Shown here one piece after another: positions 1 to 8,058 of a stretch of DNA of 32,783 bases. Each line of letters starts with the position of its first letter. The stretch's first letter is position 1. A program made the translations under genes and the position numbers. This stretch comes from Methylobacterium aquaticum (GTDB taxonomy: Bacteria > Pseudomonadota > Alphaproteobacteria > Rhizobiales > Beijerinckiaceae): contig NZ_LABX01000061.1 in assembly GCF_001043915.1 (NCBI RefSeq), positions 1-32,783 on the forward strand. The letters are read 5' to 3'. A model generated the notes under the pieces. That model searched no databases, had not been told where the DNA came from, and saw only the letters and a list, made by a program, of their open reading frames with translations.

Positions 1-1325
1 GGGGCGCCCGGCCCCGCCCCCGCACAGTGTAGGCGAACGACGGGGTAAACCGTTGAACTAGAACCGGAAAGCTTGTTGCGGGTCCGCTCCAGGACTTCGC
101 CCATGACCCCCTCGACGAACCCCTGGTGTCGGGCTTGGACGTTGAAGGAGTCGTGCACCGGCAGGCATGGCACCGAGGCCTTCGCGCAGGCATCCATGAC
201 CTGTCCTGCCATCTCGCAGTCGATGCGCATGAGCCTCACGCCCATGTCCGACCCGAACATGTGCCTGATGCCTTCGTGCCGCTCTTCGATGCGGGCCATC
301 ACCGCCTTCGTGCCATCCCAGGTCATGCTGAGCGGCCACTTCCTGCGGCCCTTCTTGTCGCGCTCGAACCGCTTCAGCATCAGCGACCGTGCGGTTGCCA
401 CAGGGTCCGCGGCGTTGATGTAGGTGTTCACAGCACCCTTCAGTTGGTTCCGGCTGACGCCCTCCGCCCCCGGCACTTCGTAGGCATCCCCGTCGAGGCG
501 TAACCCGCACATGGCGTAGGCGAGGTCGAGGTGCAGGCAACTCCAATCCGGTTCCTCTTCGCAGACGGGGAGCCCGTTCAGGAGAAGCTCGGACCGACGC
601 ACGCCGGGCAGGCCGGTCCACGGCCCGTACATCCGCCCATGCAAGTCGAAGCTCCGCCGGGCGAACATCTGGACCATGAAGGGGTATGGCTCGGATTGGA
701 CGCAGGTCCACTCGCCCTTGTCCGAGAGCGCCCACCAGTGGTGGTCCGAGAACCGCCAAAGCCCCTTCGCCACAGCCGCCGGGTCGACCGTCAGGCAGAT
801 GTCGGCGATGGCCTCGTTGCGGCGCTCCATGGTCCGCACGATGCGGTCGACCTTCTGGGTGCGAGGAAGCGGTAGCGGATCGCCGTTCTCGTCCCGGAGC
901 AGCACAGGCACGCGGGGGCGACGGTGCTCGATGGCTTCGCCCCGCATGGCCTGCACGAGGGACTCGGTCGCCCAGAAGGCCGACTGCAGCCGGTCGGCCT
1001 TTTCCTCGGCAAGATGGGCGCCGCGCTTGGCCCGGAAGCCTTCGAGCAAGCCCATCTTCGTCAAGGTGTCGACGGTGCCGAGGACGCGGGTGCGACCAAA
1101 CGGGATGTCGGCATAGCGGTCGAGCTTCCACCACTCGCCCGAGCGCGAGTAGCTTATCCGGCCGCCGCCGCCATCGTGCCGGACGAGGGCCTGGCCGATG
1201 ATGGCGCGCTGGACCGCGCGGTCGTCGCGCGTGCGTCCGAGAGGGATGCCGAGGCGCGTCAAGGCTGCCTCCGGCACGTGATGGGCGAAGGATAAGGGCG
1301 CGTCGTCGCCCTGGCTGAAACGCAT
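1..1325 (-). CDS. Polymerase-superfamily-like plasmid protein, partial (runs off the left edge)
   Basis: This reverse-strand frame is open from ATG at 1325 to the window edge (about 441 codons, no stop reached), so the C-terminus is missing. GC-rich third positions and a sensible composition mark it as the coding frame; the other two reverse frames read as Arg/Pro/His-rich shadows. Near the C-terminus lies LPVHDSFNV (around 153-167), which resembles motif C of family A DNA polymerases and single-subunit RNA polymerases. Upstream are LHLDLAYAMCGLRLDGDAYE, which recalls a palm motif A region, and a Lys/Arg-rich stretch (MLKRFERDKKGRRKW). I recall alphaproteobacterial plasmid or phage hypothetical proteins with the same LPVHDSF ending. 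Function is unproven; it could be an inactive relative or a replication accessory. No good Shine-Dalgarno precedes ATG 1325, and in-frame GTG codons upstream (1365-1370) are alternative starts. The gene is secure; its role is a low-confidence inference. Confidence 0.7.
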   Translation of the reverse strand, partial: MRFSQGDDAPLSFAHHVPEAALTRLGIPLGRTRDDRAVQRAIIGQALVRHDGGGGRISYSRSGEWWKLDRYADIPFGRTRVLGTVDTLTKMGLLEGFRAKRGAHLAEEKADRLQSAFWATESLVQAMRGEAIEHRRPRVPVLLRDENGDPLPLPRTQKVDRIVRTMERRNEAIADICLTVDPAAVAKGLWRFSDHHWWALSDKGEWTCVQSEPYPFMVQMFARRSFDLHGRMYGPWTGLPGVRRSELLLNGLPVCEEEPDWSCLHLDLAYAMCGLRLDGDAYEVPGAEGVSRNQLKGAVNTYINAADPVATARSLMLKRFERDKKGRRKWPLSMTWDGTKAVMARIEERHEGIRHMFGSDMGVRLMRIDCEMAGQVMDACAKASVPCLPVHDSFNVQARHQGFVEGVMGEVLERTRNKLSGSSSTVYPVVRLHCAGAGPGA

Positions 1326-1724
1326 GTGCTGGACCCGTTGACCCGGTCTCGCGGCTCGACGGGGCACCACACCCGACGCGCGAACCCCAGCATCGTCCGC
1401 GCGTCGCAAGCAATTGAAAAGCCCGGGCAATCGGGCTCGGCAGGCAGGTCCGCAGACCACCCCTCGCAGAAGGCGAGGAAACGGGGGCTACGCCGGCCTT
1501 AAGGAACGGGTGGGTCGCCAGTCGGAAAATAAAAATCCCCCCACCAGGCGGCCTTCCCTGGGCGCCTCGAACGGCGGTTCCGCGCGGAAAAATTGGTCGG
1601 GGGCGATGCGGGCTTCAGGAAAGGCGTTCCAATTCTGCGCGCCGGCGCGTCGAGGCCGGCTGCTCCATGTCCCGCTGCCGCGTAGCCTGGAACGGGGCAC
1701 GCCCGGCGGTCCAACCTGCCGGGC
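1326..1724. other. Intergenic stretch between the leftward polymerase-like gene and the rightward gene fragment
   Basis: No frame here has convincing codon bias. The leftward frame of the polymerase-like gene meets a stop at 1488-1490, so that gene cannot begin further upstream than this. The stretch holds a hairpin (1420-1437) and a short A-rich patch near 1528-1536, and may carry divergent promoters. Just before ATG 1725 an inverted repeat (GCCCGGC...GCCGGGC, about 1700-1724) flanks the presumed translation start. Nothing else is recognisable. Confidence 0.5.
1420..1437 (-). terminator. Possible rho-independent terminator (leftward)
   Basis: A perfect 6-bp stem AGCCCG/CGGGCT with loop GGCAAT. 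Read leftward it is followed by TTTTCAATTG, a weak T tract. No leftward gene obviously ends just before it, so it could instead be a leader hairpin of the polymerase-like gene or a relic. Confidence 0.35.
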
Positions 1725-2039
1725 ATGAGCGCCAAGTTCCGTGTCAGCATCGCCACCGACGTCGCCCCCTCCATCGAGGCCTGGCGCGCCGCCGGCTGGG
1801 CCGTCGACGAGGTCGCCAAGCACGCCGTGCTCGGCATCCGGAAGGAGTTCCACAAGCACCTTCAGTCGAACACACCGTGGATCGAGACCGCGATCAATTA
1901 CAGGCGCCTAGCCGTACGTTTCATGACGAAGATTTCTTTGGGGATAGGCGTGCTCGCCTGGCCACAGATGGCTGGCAAGTGGCGGGGCGACCCGGTCCAG
2001 AGATCCGACGCTGGGCAGCGGACGTTTCCGGGGCGCTAA
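1725..2039 (+). pseudogene. N-terminal gene fragment, function unknown
   Basis: The frame opens at ATG 1725 and encodes about 104 residues starting MSAKFRVSIATDVAPSIEAW. The first 55 or so codons have almost exclusively G or C in the third position, as genuine genes in this window do. From about 1890 the codon pattern collapses (cta, gta, att, tct, ttg, ata) and the sequence no longer reads like protein. I interpret this as the 5-prime end of a real gene joined to unrelated DNA around 1890-1900. I do not recognise the family. There is no clear Shine-Dalgarno, and a GC-rich inverted repeat sits directly upstream. The 2040-2117 remainder before the next gene shows nothing. An intact small orphan protein of about 104 residues is the alternative. 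Confidence 0.4.
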
Positions 2040-2117
2040 CGCGGCGCACCTTCGCGGCCTCGCGAACGGTGCCGCAGCCTGCTGTCGGAAAGGCAAGGTC
2101 CCAGCCGCTGATCAGGC

Positions 2118-3896
2118 TCACTTAAGCTCGAAGCGGATGCCGAATAGGCCTCCTCCCTCGTCGTCGGACAGACGCGGGTCCAGGATGTCATCTGCGATCT
2201 CCGCGTCCAGTCCGAGCAACGGGAGGGTCTCGGAGTTCAGGGCGACGATGTATTGCCCCCCGAGGTCGCCGATGACGGACTTGCCGAGGAGCAGGGCCGA
2301 GCGGACCTGCCGCGGATCGACGCCGTCGAAGAGGTGGCTGTCGTGGACGAGGAATCCGGGGCCGCCGGCGAAGCGCTCCCGCGCAGCCTGATAAAGCATC
2401 AGGTCGAAGCAGAAGATCTCCATGTGGTCGATGCCGCCGCGGTTACCGTCACCCTGGATGGTGATGCGGAACTCCGGTCCCTTGCTCGTCGCGTCGACGA
2501 TCAGGTTGCCCCGGCGGTCGTCGTAGAGGCCCGAGATCGCGGCATCGATGCGCCGCATGGCGGTTCGGAGGACACCCTCGCGCTGCCGGTGGTCGGCCTG
2601 AAGCCGCTCGTGGAGGGTCAGCCGCTCGATCTGCGCCTGGTTCTTCTTGCCCTCCAGGATCTCCGCGTTGCGTAGCTTCTCCCGGAGCAGCGTGGCCTGC
2701 ATCTCCAGGGTGGCGAGTTCCTCGCCCATCCTGGTGAAGTCGTCGAGCGCGCCCTTCCCGGCCAGGACCTGCATGATCTGCGATTGCCGGCCGTCGAGGA
2801 CCTCCATCTCGGCTTCTAGCGCCGCGATCCTGGCATGGGTCTCCGCAACCTGCTCGGCCAGATGCGCTTTGCGGTTCTCGACCACCGAGAGCTGGAACGA
2901 CTTGACGTCGTCGAACCGGCGCAGGACGACGCCGGGCAGCTCGATGCCCGCCGACCTGTAGATTCGCTCCAGCACCGCGTATTCCGGCGGCCGCTCGACC
3001 TCGGATACGCGCTGTAGGTGCTCGATGGTCTGCCGCGCCTGCACGAGCTCGTGCCCGATGGCCTTGATGCGACGGCGCGCGTCGGCGGCCACGCGGGCGA
3101 AGGTCCGGTACTCCTCCAACACCTCGAAGTTCGCCGTCTGCTCGCGCAGGCGAGCCATCCTGTCCTCGATCCGGTTGAGCTCCGGCCGGATCTCGGCCGC
3201 GGATCCGAACATACGGCCAAACGCGCCCTCGCGGATGGCCTTCTTCAACTCGCGCAGGCTCGCCTCGCGAAGCCGCAGCTCCTCGATGTCGCGCGGCACG
3301 CGCCAGTCGAGGCCGATGAGGTACGAGAGGTTGATCTGCCAGTCGCTGGACTGCTGCTTGTCGCCCTGGCGCTCGGGCGACTGGAAGCCGCCGACCTTGT
3401 TGCGCCGGACGAAGTAGCTGACCATCGAGCGGAAGCTCGGGCTGAACGAAGCGCCGAGCTCGGTGCCATTGGGATTGTGCGGGAGCCCGAACCAATGGTG
3501 GCCGAGGAGCTCGCGCCATCTCTTGACCGGCAGGTACGGCCGATTAGCCTTCTTGTCTTGGGACAGCTCGACGCCCAGGAGGGCTGCGTCGTTCGGGTCG
3601 AGCAGGATCTGGTTCGCGTTGTCCCCCCGACGGGACACCGACACCTCGTGACCGCCAAGCCGAAACGTGCCGTGGAAGGCGTAGGCCGCCAGTTCCGGGA
3701 CCTGGAACATGGAACCCTTGCCGGCATCTGACCCCAGCAGGAAATGGATGACCTCGATGGCGCTGGTCTTCCCCGCGCTGTTGCGGGTCTGCCTATCAGT
3801 CGACTCCTCTGTCCGGTCCGCTACGAGGACGTTGAGCCCCTCGCGGAAGTTGAGCGCCTTGAAGCTCGGGAGGTCGCTGGAGATGCCGAGGATCAT
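2118..3896 (-). CDS. DUF2326-type SMC/Rad50-like ATPase of an ABC-3C system
   Basis: A 592-aa protein with the layout of a Rad50/RecN-like ABC ATPase. The N-terminus (residues 1-25) has the FREGLNVLVADR strand typical of SMC-like ATPases, followed by a modified Walker A, NSAGKTS (about 39-45). A long coiled coil rich in E, R, L and Q spans roughly 205-465. The C-terminal DUF2326-like half contains IDHMEIFCFDLMLYQA, in the place of an ABC signature helix, and PGFLVHDSHLFDGVDPRQ, resembling the Walker B/D-loop region. Such ATPases are the motor or sensor subunit of ABC-three-component systems predicted to act in anti-invader conflict. The start overlaps the stop of the upstream 84-aa gene by 4 bp, and that gene overlaps the nuclease-like gene by 4 bp, so the three are translationally coupled. 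Family assignment is recalled knowledge; the defence role is inference. Confidence 0.87.
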   Translation of the reverse strand: MILGISSDLPSFKALNFREGLNVLVADRTEESTDRQTRNSAGKTSAIEVIHFLLGSDAGKGSMFQVPELAAYAFHGTFRLGGHEVSVSRRGDNANQILLDPNDAALLGVELSQDKKANRPYLPVKRWRELLGHHWFGLPHNPNGTELGASFSPSFRSMVSYFVRRNKVGGFQSPERQGDKQQSSDWQINLSYLIGLDWRVPRDIEELRLREASLRELKKAIREGAFGRMFGSAAEIRPELNRIEDRMARLREQTANFEVLEEYRTFARVAADARRRIKAIGHELVQARQTIEHLQRVSEVERPPEYAVLERIYRSAGIELPGVVLRRFDDVKSFQLSVVENRKAHLAEQVAETHARIAALEAEMEVLDGRQSQIMQVLAGKGALDDFTRMGEELATLEMQATLLREKLRNAEILEGKKNQAQIERLTLHERLQADHRQREGVLRTAMRRIDAAISGLYDDRRGNLIVDATSKGPEFRITIQGDGNRGGIDHMEIFCFDLMLYQAARERFAGGPGFLVHDSHLFDGVDPRQVRSALLLGKSVIGDLGGQYIVALNSETLPLLGLDAEIADDILDPRLSDDEGGGLFGIRFELK

Positions 3897-4147
3897 CGCG
3901 GCCCACCGCGCGGGGCGATGAGCCCTCCTTCGACGAGCTCGATGGCGGAGACCGCATTCAGGAAGCAGAGCGCCAGGACGAACCAGTCGAACGACAGGGG
4001 CGAGGCGTCAGGTCGCCGGGCACGGGCCGCGCGGACCGCGTCCCAGATGGCGGAGACGCTGCTCGGGCCATCGAGCACGGCCAGGATGTCGGCCCCAACG
4101 CCGATCAGCGCCCGGTCGTGGCGCAGATGCTTGGCCGGCAGGATCAC
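3893..4147 (-). CDS. Small ABC-3C middle component
   Basis: An 84-aa protein beginning MILPAKHLRHDRALIGVGAD and ending in an Arg/Gly-rich tail. It sits between the nuclease-like gene and the DUF2326 ATPase gene, overlapping each by 4 bp. The pattern of a short N-terminal ILPxKH element, a helical region, then SFDWFVLALCFLNAVSAIEL matches my memory of ABC-3C middle component proteins (MC6/MC7 type), thought to be winged-helix-like linkers between ATPase and effector. No catalytic residues are evident, as expected for an adaptor. The length and position support the call better than any single motif. Confidence 0.8.
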   Translation of the reverse strand: MILPAKHLRHDRALIGVGADILAVLDGPSSVSAIWDAVRAARARRPDASPLSFDWFVLALCFLNAVSAIELVEGGLIAPRGGPR

Positions 4148-5088
4148 GCGGCCACCTCGATGGGCGGCCGGTCCTTGAAGACCGTGCAGGCGTCGAAGAG
4201 GTAGGCCAGGAGGCTCCAGGCGGCGACGTCGCGCTCCTGTGTCGGGTTCCCGGTCCCGACGATGCCGTCGTACAGCCCGAGCATGATCTCGTTGGAGGTG
4301 AGGTCCTGCAGGTCGAGGTCCTTGTAGCGGCGGCGGAACTCGTTCGCGAGGGTGATGCCGAGGAGCGGGTTCGGATCGTTGAGGATGTGAGCCCGGACGA
4401 TGTCCGCGTTCGTCTGCCCCATCGCGATCTTGCGGGCCACGGCCCCGGTGATGGCGTTGTAGCGCAGCTTGTCCCGGGGCACCGACGCGGCATCGTCGTC
4501 CTCCGGCAGGTCGTCCGAGATGGCCTTCACGACGGCATGCAGGACGGCCACGACCTCGGGCGGCTGAAGGTTCTCGAAATCGGCCAGCGTCGCTGCACGC
4601 CCGATGAGGCGGACGACATCCGGTTCCTCAAGGGCGAAGATCACCTTCTTGAAGCTCATCTTCCCGAAGAGGTGCAGCTGGTGCTGCGGGTTCGCCAACC
4701 GCAGCTCCTCGATCTTGGCCAGGGGTTCCGCGGTGGGACCGTCCACGAAGTTGTGGACCATGTGCCAGCGGGTCATCCGCGTCCAATGGCGCGCAGCCCC
4801 CCGGTAGTCGGTCTCCATCTTCTTCGTGAGGGTTTTGTTGACCGACTTGCGGTTCTCCCCGCCCTTCGCCGCCCCGTAGCACTGGAAGACCTCGGCCGTG
4901 GTGTGCAGGAACCCGTCGCACTTGCGGTCGCCGGCGCGTCCGGAGGCGGCCACGCGCTCGAACTCCTCGCCGTGACGCATCTCCATCATCGTCGCGAAGA
5001 AATTCTCGAACTCCTCGCCGTGGGTCCGGTAGAGCTTCAGGTCGAGGGCGTCGTGCCAGTCGCCTTGCTTGTCTGCGGGGATGGGCAT
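4144..5088 (-). CDS. Nuclease-like effector with ABC-3C C-terminal domain
   Basis: A 314-aa protein, first gene of the leftward three-gene unit. The N-terminal 100 residues look like a restriction-endonuclease fold: an acidic helix EEFENFFATMM (25-35), then GRAGDRKCDGF (50-60), then a strand AEVFQCYGA (65-73). In related proteins the GDRKxDG aspartate and a following Q/E-x-K/Y serve as a PD-(D/E)XK-like centre; here D58 and Q69-x-Y71 would be the equivalents, so lysine is replaced by tyrosine. The remaining 200 residues are helical, including FKKVIFALEEPDVVRLIG and a C-terminal region with NEFRRRYKDLDLQDL, consistent with an ABC-3C C-terminal domain that docks to the other two components. Catalytic activity is not certain from these residues. 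Confidence 0.78.
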   Translation of the reverse strand: MPIPADKQGDWHDALDLKLYRTHGEEFENFFATMMEMRHGEEFERVAASGRAGDRKCDGFLHTTAEVFQCYGAAKGGENRKSVNKTLTKKMETDYRGAARHWTRMTRWHMVHNFVDGPTAEPLAKIEELRLANPQHQLHLFGKMSFKKVIFALEEPDVVRLIGRAATLADFENLQPPEVVAVLHAVVKAISDDLPEDDDAASVPRDKLRYNAITGAVARKIAMGQTNADIVRAHILNDPNPLLGITLANEFRRRYKDLDLQDLTSNEIMLGLYDGIVGTGNPTQERDVAAWSLLAYLFDACTVFKDRPPIEVAA

Positions 5089-5397
5089 GTGCCGGCGGTG
5101 CTTCTGGCTGATGGAATCGCGCTAATGCGCCATGGGAAGCCTAGCAGCACTCCGAGCAACCAACACCTGGCGCAGCCTTGTCGGTAACAGGCGAGTTGGC
5201 GCACGGTTCGCGGGCCGGCTCGCAGGCACCGACAGGCTGCGGGCCTGGGGTTTTTGGACCGCGACGTCACCGGCGGCCAGTCACTCCGCTTGGTGCAGAG
5301 CCTCGTACGACCGCCGGCACACGCCGCGATCCTGCTCCTCTTGCCCGCGAGGGTCTGGCGGCACGGCGAAGCGCCACAGTGCCCTCACCGGCGATGC
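5089..5397. other. Intergenic region upstream of the ABC-3C unit and downstream of arsH
   Basis: About 309 bp without a convincing gene. It should hold the leftward promoter of the ABC-3C unit, but no clear -35/-10 pair stands out. Directly after the arsH stop, the same frame continues open to a stop at 5281-5283; a GTG at 5386-5388 could start a 35-residue peptide (VRALWRFAVPPDPRGQ...). Its codon bias is only moderate, so I leave it uncalled. Confidence 0.5.
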
Positions 5398-6144
5398 CTA
5401 CCGCTTCACGAACCCGATGTCGGCGGCGACGCCCTTGAGCCGGTCGGGCTCACGCTCCTTCCGCTCCGAGTAGCGGTCGACGAGATAATCGGCCCGCCCG
5501 CGGGTCAGGAGCGTGAACTTCATCAGCTCCTCGCAGACGTCCACCACCCGGTCGTAGAGCGGCCCCGGCCTCATGCGGCCGGCGTCGTCAAACTCCTTGT
5601 AGGCCATCGGTACCGACGACTGGTTCGGGATGGTGATCATCCGCATCCAGCGCCCAAGCACCCGCAGGCTGTTGACCGCATTGAAGCTCTGCGACCCACC
5701 TGAGACCTGCATGACGGCGAGCGTTCGCCCTTGGGTCGGTCGCACCGAGCCCTCGCTCAGCGGCAGCCAATCGACCTGGGCCTTCATCACGCCAGTAAGG
5801 TTGCCGTGCCGCTCGGGGCTGACCCAGACCTGCCCTTCCGACCAAATCGAGAGCTGCCGCAGCTCCTGCACCTTCGGATGGTCTGGGGTCGCGTCGTCGG
5901 GCAGCGGCAGGCCGTCCGCGTGGAAGATGCGGACCTCGCCGCCCATCGCCTCCAGAAGCCGGGCCGCCTCGTGGGCGAGGAAGCGGCTGAACGAGCGCTC
6001 CCGAAGCGAGCCGTAGAGGATCAGGAAGCGCGGTGCGTGGTCGAGCGGCGCGGGCGCCAGCACCCGCTCCGAGGTCGGCATCTTAAAGTGCGCCTCGGAG
6101 AGGTTCGGCATCCCGTCGACGAACGGCTGTTGGGGCTTGTCCAC
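5398..6144 (-). CDS. arsH: Arsenical resistance flavoprotein ArsH
   Basis: A 248-aa NADPH-dependent FMN reductase-family protein of normal ArsH length. The flavodoxin-like FMN loop GSLRERS is at residues 45-51. Further family signatures follow: [40 protein letters not shown] and [13 protein letters not shown]. ArsH proteins oxidise trivalent organoarsenicals such as methylarsenite and can reduce quinones or metals in the cytoplasm. The frame begins with GTG at 6144 with a weak upstream Shine-Dalgarno; a start at the internal ATG (residue 12, MPNLSEAHF) is also possible. It is transcribed divergently from arsR, with the shared ArsR-type dyad lying between, so arsenite derepression of both directions is likely. 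Confidence 0.95.
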   Translation of the reverse strand: MDKPQQPFVDGMPNLSEAHFKMPTSERVLAPAPLDHAPRFLILYGSLRERSFSRFLAHEAARLLEAMGGEVRIFHADGLPLPDDATPDHPKVQELRQLSIWSEGQVWVSPERHGNLTGVMKAQVDWLPLSEGSVRPTQGRTLAVMQVSGGSQSFNAVNSLRVLGRWMRMITIPNQSSVPMAYKEFDDAGRMRPGPLYDRVVDVCEELMKFTLLTRGRADYLVDRYSERKEREPDRLKGVAADIGFVKR

Positions 6145-6160
6145 GCGGCAGTCATCCCAT

Positions 6161-6178
6161 ACGTTTCAACGAACGTTG
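6161..6178. promoter_or_regulatory. ArsR-type operator between arsH and arsR
   Basis: The 50-bp arsH-arsR gap contains two overlapping dyads: ACGTT-N6-AACGT (6161-6176) and CAACG-AA-CGTTG (6167-6178). Position between divergent ars genes and symmetry fit an ArsR dimer site controlling both directions. Binding is inferred, not shown. Confidence 0.6.
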
Positions 6179-6194
6179 GATAGATGGACCAATC

Positions 6195-6554
6195 ATGGAT
6201 GAACGGCAAGCCGTCGCCGCATTCGCCGCCCTCGGCCAGGAACACCGGCTCCGGGTCGTACGTGCGCTGGTCACCGCCGGGCCGGACGGTCTCGCCGCCG
6301 GGGCGCTTGCGGCCGAGGTCGGGGTCGCGAGCACCAACCTATCCTTCCACCTGAAGGAGCTCTCCCATGCCGGGCTGATCACGTCCCGGCGCGAGGGCAA
6401 GTCGGTCATCTACAGCGCCGCCTATGGCGGCTTGTCCGACCTGATCGCGTTCCTGATGCGCGACTGCTGCCAGGGCCGACCCGAGGTCTGCGCCCCCGCC
6501 GTCGCCGCCCTGTCCGCCTGCGATTGCCCCACCGGAGACACCGCCCATGCCTGA
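6195..6554 (+). CDS. arsR: Arsenite-responsive repressor ArsR
   Basis: A 119-aa winged-helix ArsR/SmtB repressor. The helix-turn-helix spans about residues 35-62 (LAAEVGVASTNLSFHLKELS), followed by the wing (LITSRREGKSVIYSA). It lacks the ELCVCDL metal site of E. coli ArsR in the recognition helix. Instead a C-terminal cluster DCCQGRPEVC gives C91, C92 and C99, resembling the C-terminal As(III) sites known from Acidithiobacillus and rhizobial ArsR; two more cysteines lie near the end (SACDC). It would release the operator on binding As(III). It overlaps arsC by 8 bp, and arsC, acr3 and the MFS gene follow in an apparent operon. Confidence 0.95.
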   Translation: MDERQAVAAFAALGQEHRLRVVRALVTAGPDGLAAGALAAEVGVASTNLSFHLKELSHAGLITSRREGKSVIYSAAYGGLSDLIAFLMRDCCQGRPEVCAPAVAALSACDCPTGDTAHA

Positions 6555-6984
6555 GGCGTTCGACGTCGTCGTCTACCACAACCCCGCCTGCGGCACGTCC
6601 CGCAATACCCTGGCGATGATCCGCAACGCCGGGGTCGAGCCGCACGTGGTCGAGTACCTCAAGACACCCCCAAACCGGGCGCTCATCCGCCAGCTTCTCG
6701 CCCGCGCCGGCCTCTCGGTCCGCGAGGTGCTGCGCGAGAAGGGCACGCCCTACGCCGAGCTCGACCTCGCTGACCTGGCGCTGACCGACGAGCAACTCCT
6801 CGACGCGGTCGAGGCGCACCCGGTCCTGCTGAACCGCCCGCTCGTGGTCAGCCCGAAGGGCGTGCGCCTGTGCCGGCCCTCCGAGGCGGTGCTGGACCTA
6901 CTCCCTGCTCAGCATGGCGAGTTCGTGAAGGAGGACGGCGAGCGCGTCGTCGACGAGCGCGGCCGCCGCGTCGCCACCGCCTGA
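6547..6984 (+). CDS. arsC: Glutaredoxin-dependent arsenate reductase ArsC
   Basis: A 145-aa ArsC of the thioredoxin-fold, glutaredoxin-coupled type. The catalytic motif YHNPACGTSRN places the nucleophile at C15, and the arsenate-binding arginine region appears as LLNRPLVV near residues 96-103. The sequence VEYLKTPP is typical of the family. It reduces As(V) to As(III) in the cytoplasm, producing the substrate of the efflux proteins encoded next. The gene overlaps arsR by 8 bp and ends 6 bp before acr3. The C-terminal tail is slightly longer and more acidic than in the E. coli plasmid enzyme. Confidence 0.96.
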   Translation: MPEAFDVVVYHNPACGTSRNTLAMIRNAGVEPHVVEYLKTPPNRALIRQLLARAGLSVREVLREKGTPYAELDLADLALTDEQLLDAVEAHPVLLNRPLVVSPKGVRLCRPSEAVLDLLPAQHGEFVKEDGERVVDERGRRVATA

Positions 6985-6990
6985 GGCACC

Positions 6991-8058
6991 ATGAGCACTT
7001 TCGAGCGCTACCTGACCGTCTGGGTCGGGCTCTGCATCGTGGCCGGCATCGCGCTCGGCCACGTCATGCCGGGCTTCTTCCACGCCGTCGGCGCGGCTGA
7101 GGTCGCCAAGGTGAACCTGCCGGTCGCCGTCCTGATCTGGCTCATGGTCATCCCCATGCTGCTCAAGATCGACTTCGCCTCGCTGCGGCACGTCGGTCGG
7201 CACTGGCGCGGCATCGGCGTGACGCTGTTCATCAACTGGGCGGTGAAGCCGTTCTCGATGGCCGCGCTCGGCTGGCTCTTCGTGGGCTACCTCTTCCGCC
7301 CCTACCTGTCCGCCGACCAGATCGACAGCTACATCGCCGGGCTCATCATCCTGGCGGCGGCACCCTGCACCGCCATGGTGTTCGTCTGGTCGAACCTGAC
7401 CCGCGGCGAGCCGCACTTCACCCTGAGCCAGGTCGCGCTTAATGACAGCATCATGGTGGTGGCCTTCGCGCCGATCGTCGGCCTGCTGCTCGGCCTCTCG
7501 GCCATCACGGTGCCCTGGGGCACGCTGGTGCTCTCGGTGGTGCTCTACATCGTCATCCCGGTGATCATCGCCCAGGTCGTGCGCCGGAGCCTCCTCGCCT
7601 CAGGCGGGCAGGCCGCCCTCGACCGGCTGCTCGCCCGGCTCGGACCGGTGTCGCTCGTCGCCCTCCTGGCCACGCTAGTGCTGCTGTTTGGCTTCCAGGG
7701 CGAGCAGATCCTGGCCCAGCCTGAGGTCATCGGGCTGCTCGCGGTGCCAATCCTGATCCAGGTCTACTTCAACTCCGGGCTCGCCTACCTCCTGAACCGC
7801 GCCGCGGGCGAGCAGCACTGCGTGGCCGGCCCCTCGGCGCTGATCGGCGCCTCGAACTTCTTCGAGCTCGCGGTGGCGGCCGCGATCAGCCTGTTCGGCT
7901 TCAACTCGGGCGCGGCGCTCGCCACCGTGGTCGGCGTGCTGATCGAGGTGCCGGTCATGCTCTCGGTCGTGTGGATCGTGAACCAGAGCCAGGGCTGGTA
8001 CGAGCGCGGCGCGGCGGGCAAGAGAGCGGCCCTGAAGCCTGCGTCCCGTGAGGTCTGA
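6991..8058 (+). CDS. acr3: ACR3-family arsenite efflux permease
   Basis: A 355-aa protein with about ten hydrophobic segments. The ACR3 signature AAAPCTAMVFVWSNLTRGEP carries the conserved cysteine of transmembrane helix 4 (C126), and the second signature GASNFFELAVAAAISLFGF contains the conserved glutamate of helix 9. ACR3 proteins export arsenite across the inner membrane driven by the proton motive force. The gene follows arsC with a 6-bp gap that includes GAGGC as a short ribosome-binding site, and overlaps the downstream MFS gene by 11 bp. Confidence 0.96.
   Translation: MSTFERYLTVWVGLCIVAGIALGHVMPGFFHAVGAAEVAKVNLPVAVLIWLMVIPMLLKIDFASLRHVGRHWRGIGVTLFINWAVKPFSMAALGWLFVGYLFRPYLSADQIDSYIAGLIILAAAPCTAMVFVWSNLTRGEPHFTLSQVALNDSIMVVAFAPIVGLLLGLSAITVPWGTLVLSVVLYIVIPVIIAQVVRRSLLASGGQAALDRLLARLGPVSLVALLATLVLLFGFQGEQILAQPEVIGLLAVPILIQVYFNSGLAYLLNRAAGEQHCVAGPSALIGASNFFELAVAAAISLFGFNSGAALATVVGVLIEVPVMLSVVWIVNQSQGWYERGAAGKRAALKPASREV

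Noticed and set aside
58..1413. A 451-codon leftward open frame at the left edge
   Set aside because: It is Arg/Pro/His/Gly-rich without domains; the neighbouring reverse frame has G/C third positions and recognisable motifs, so this one is a shadow caused by high GC.
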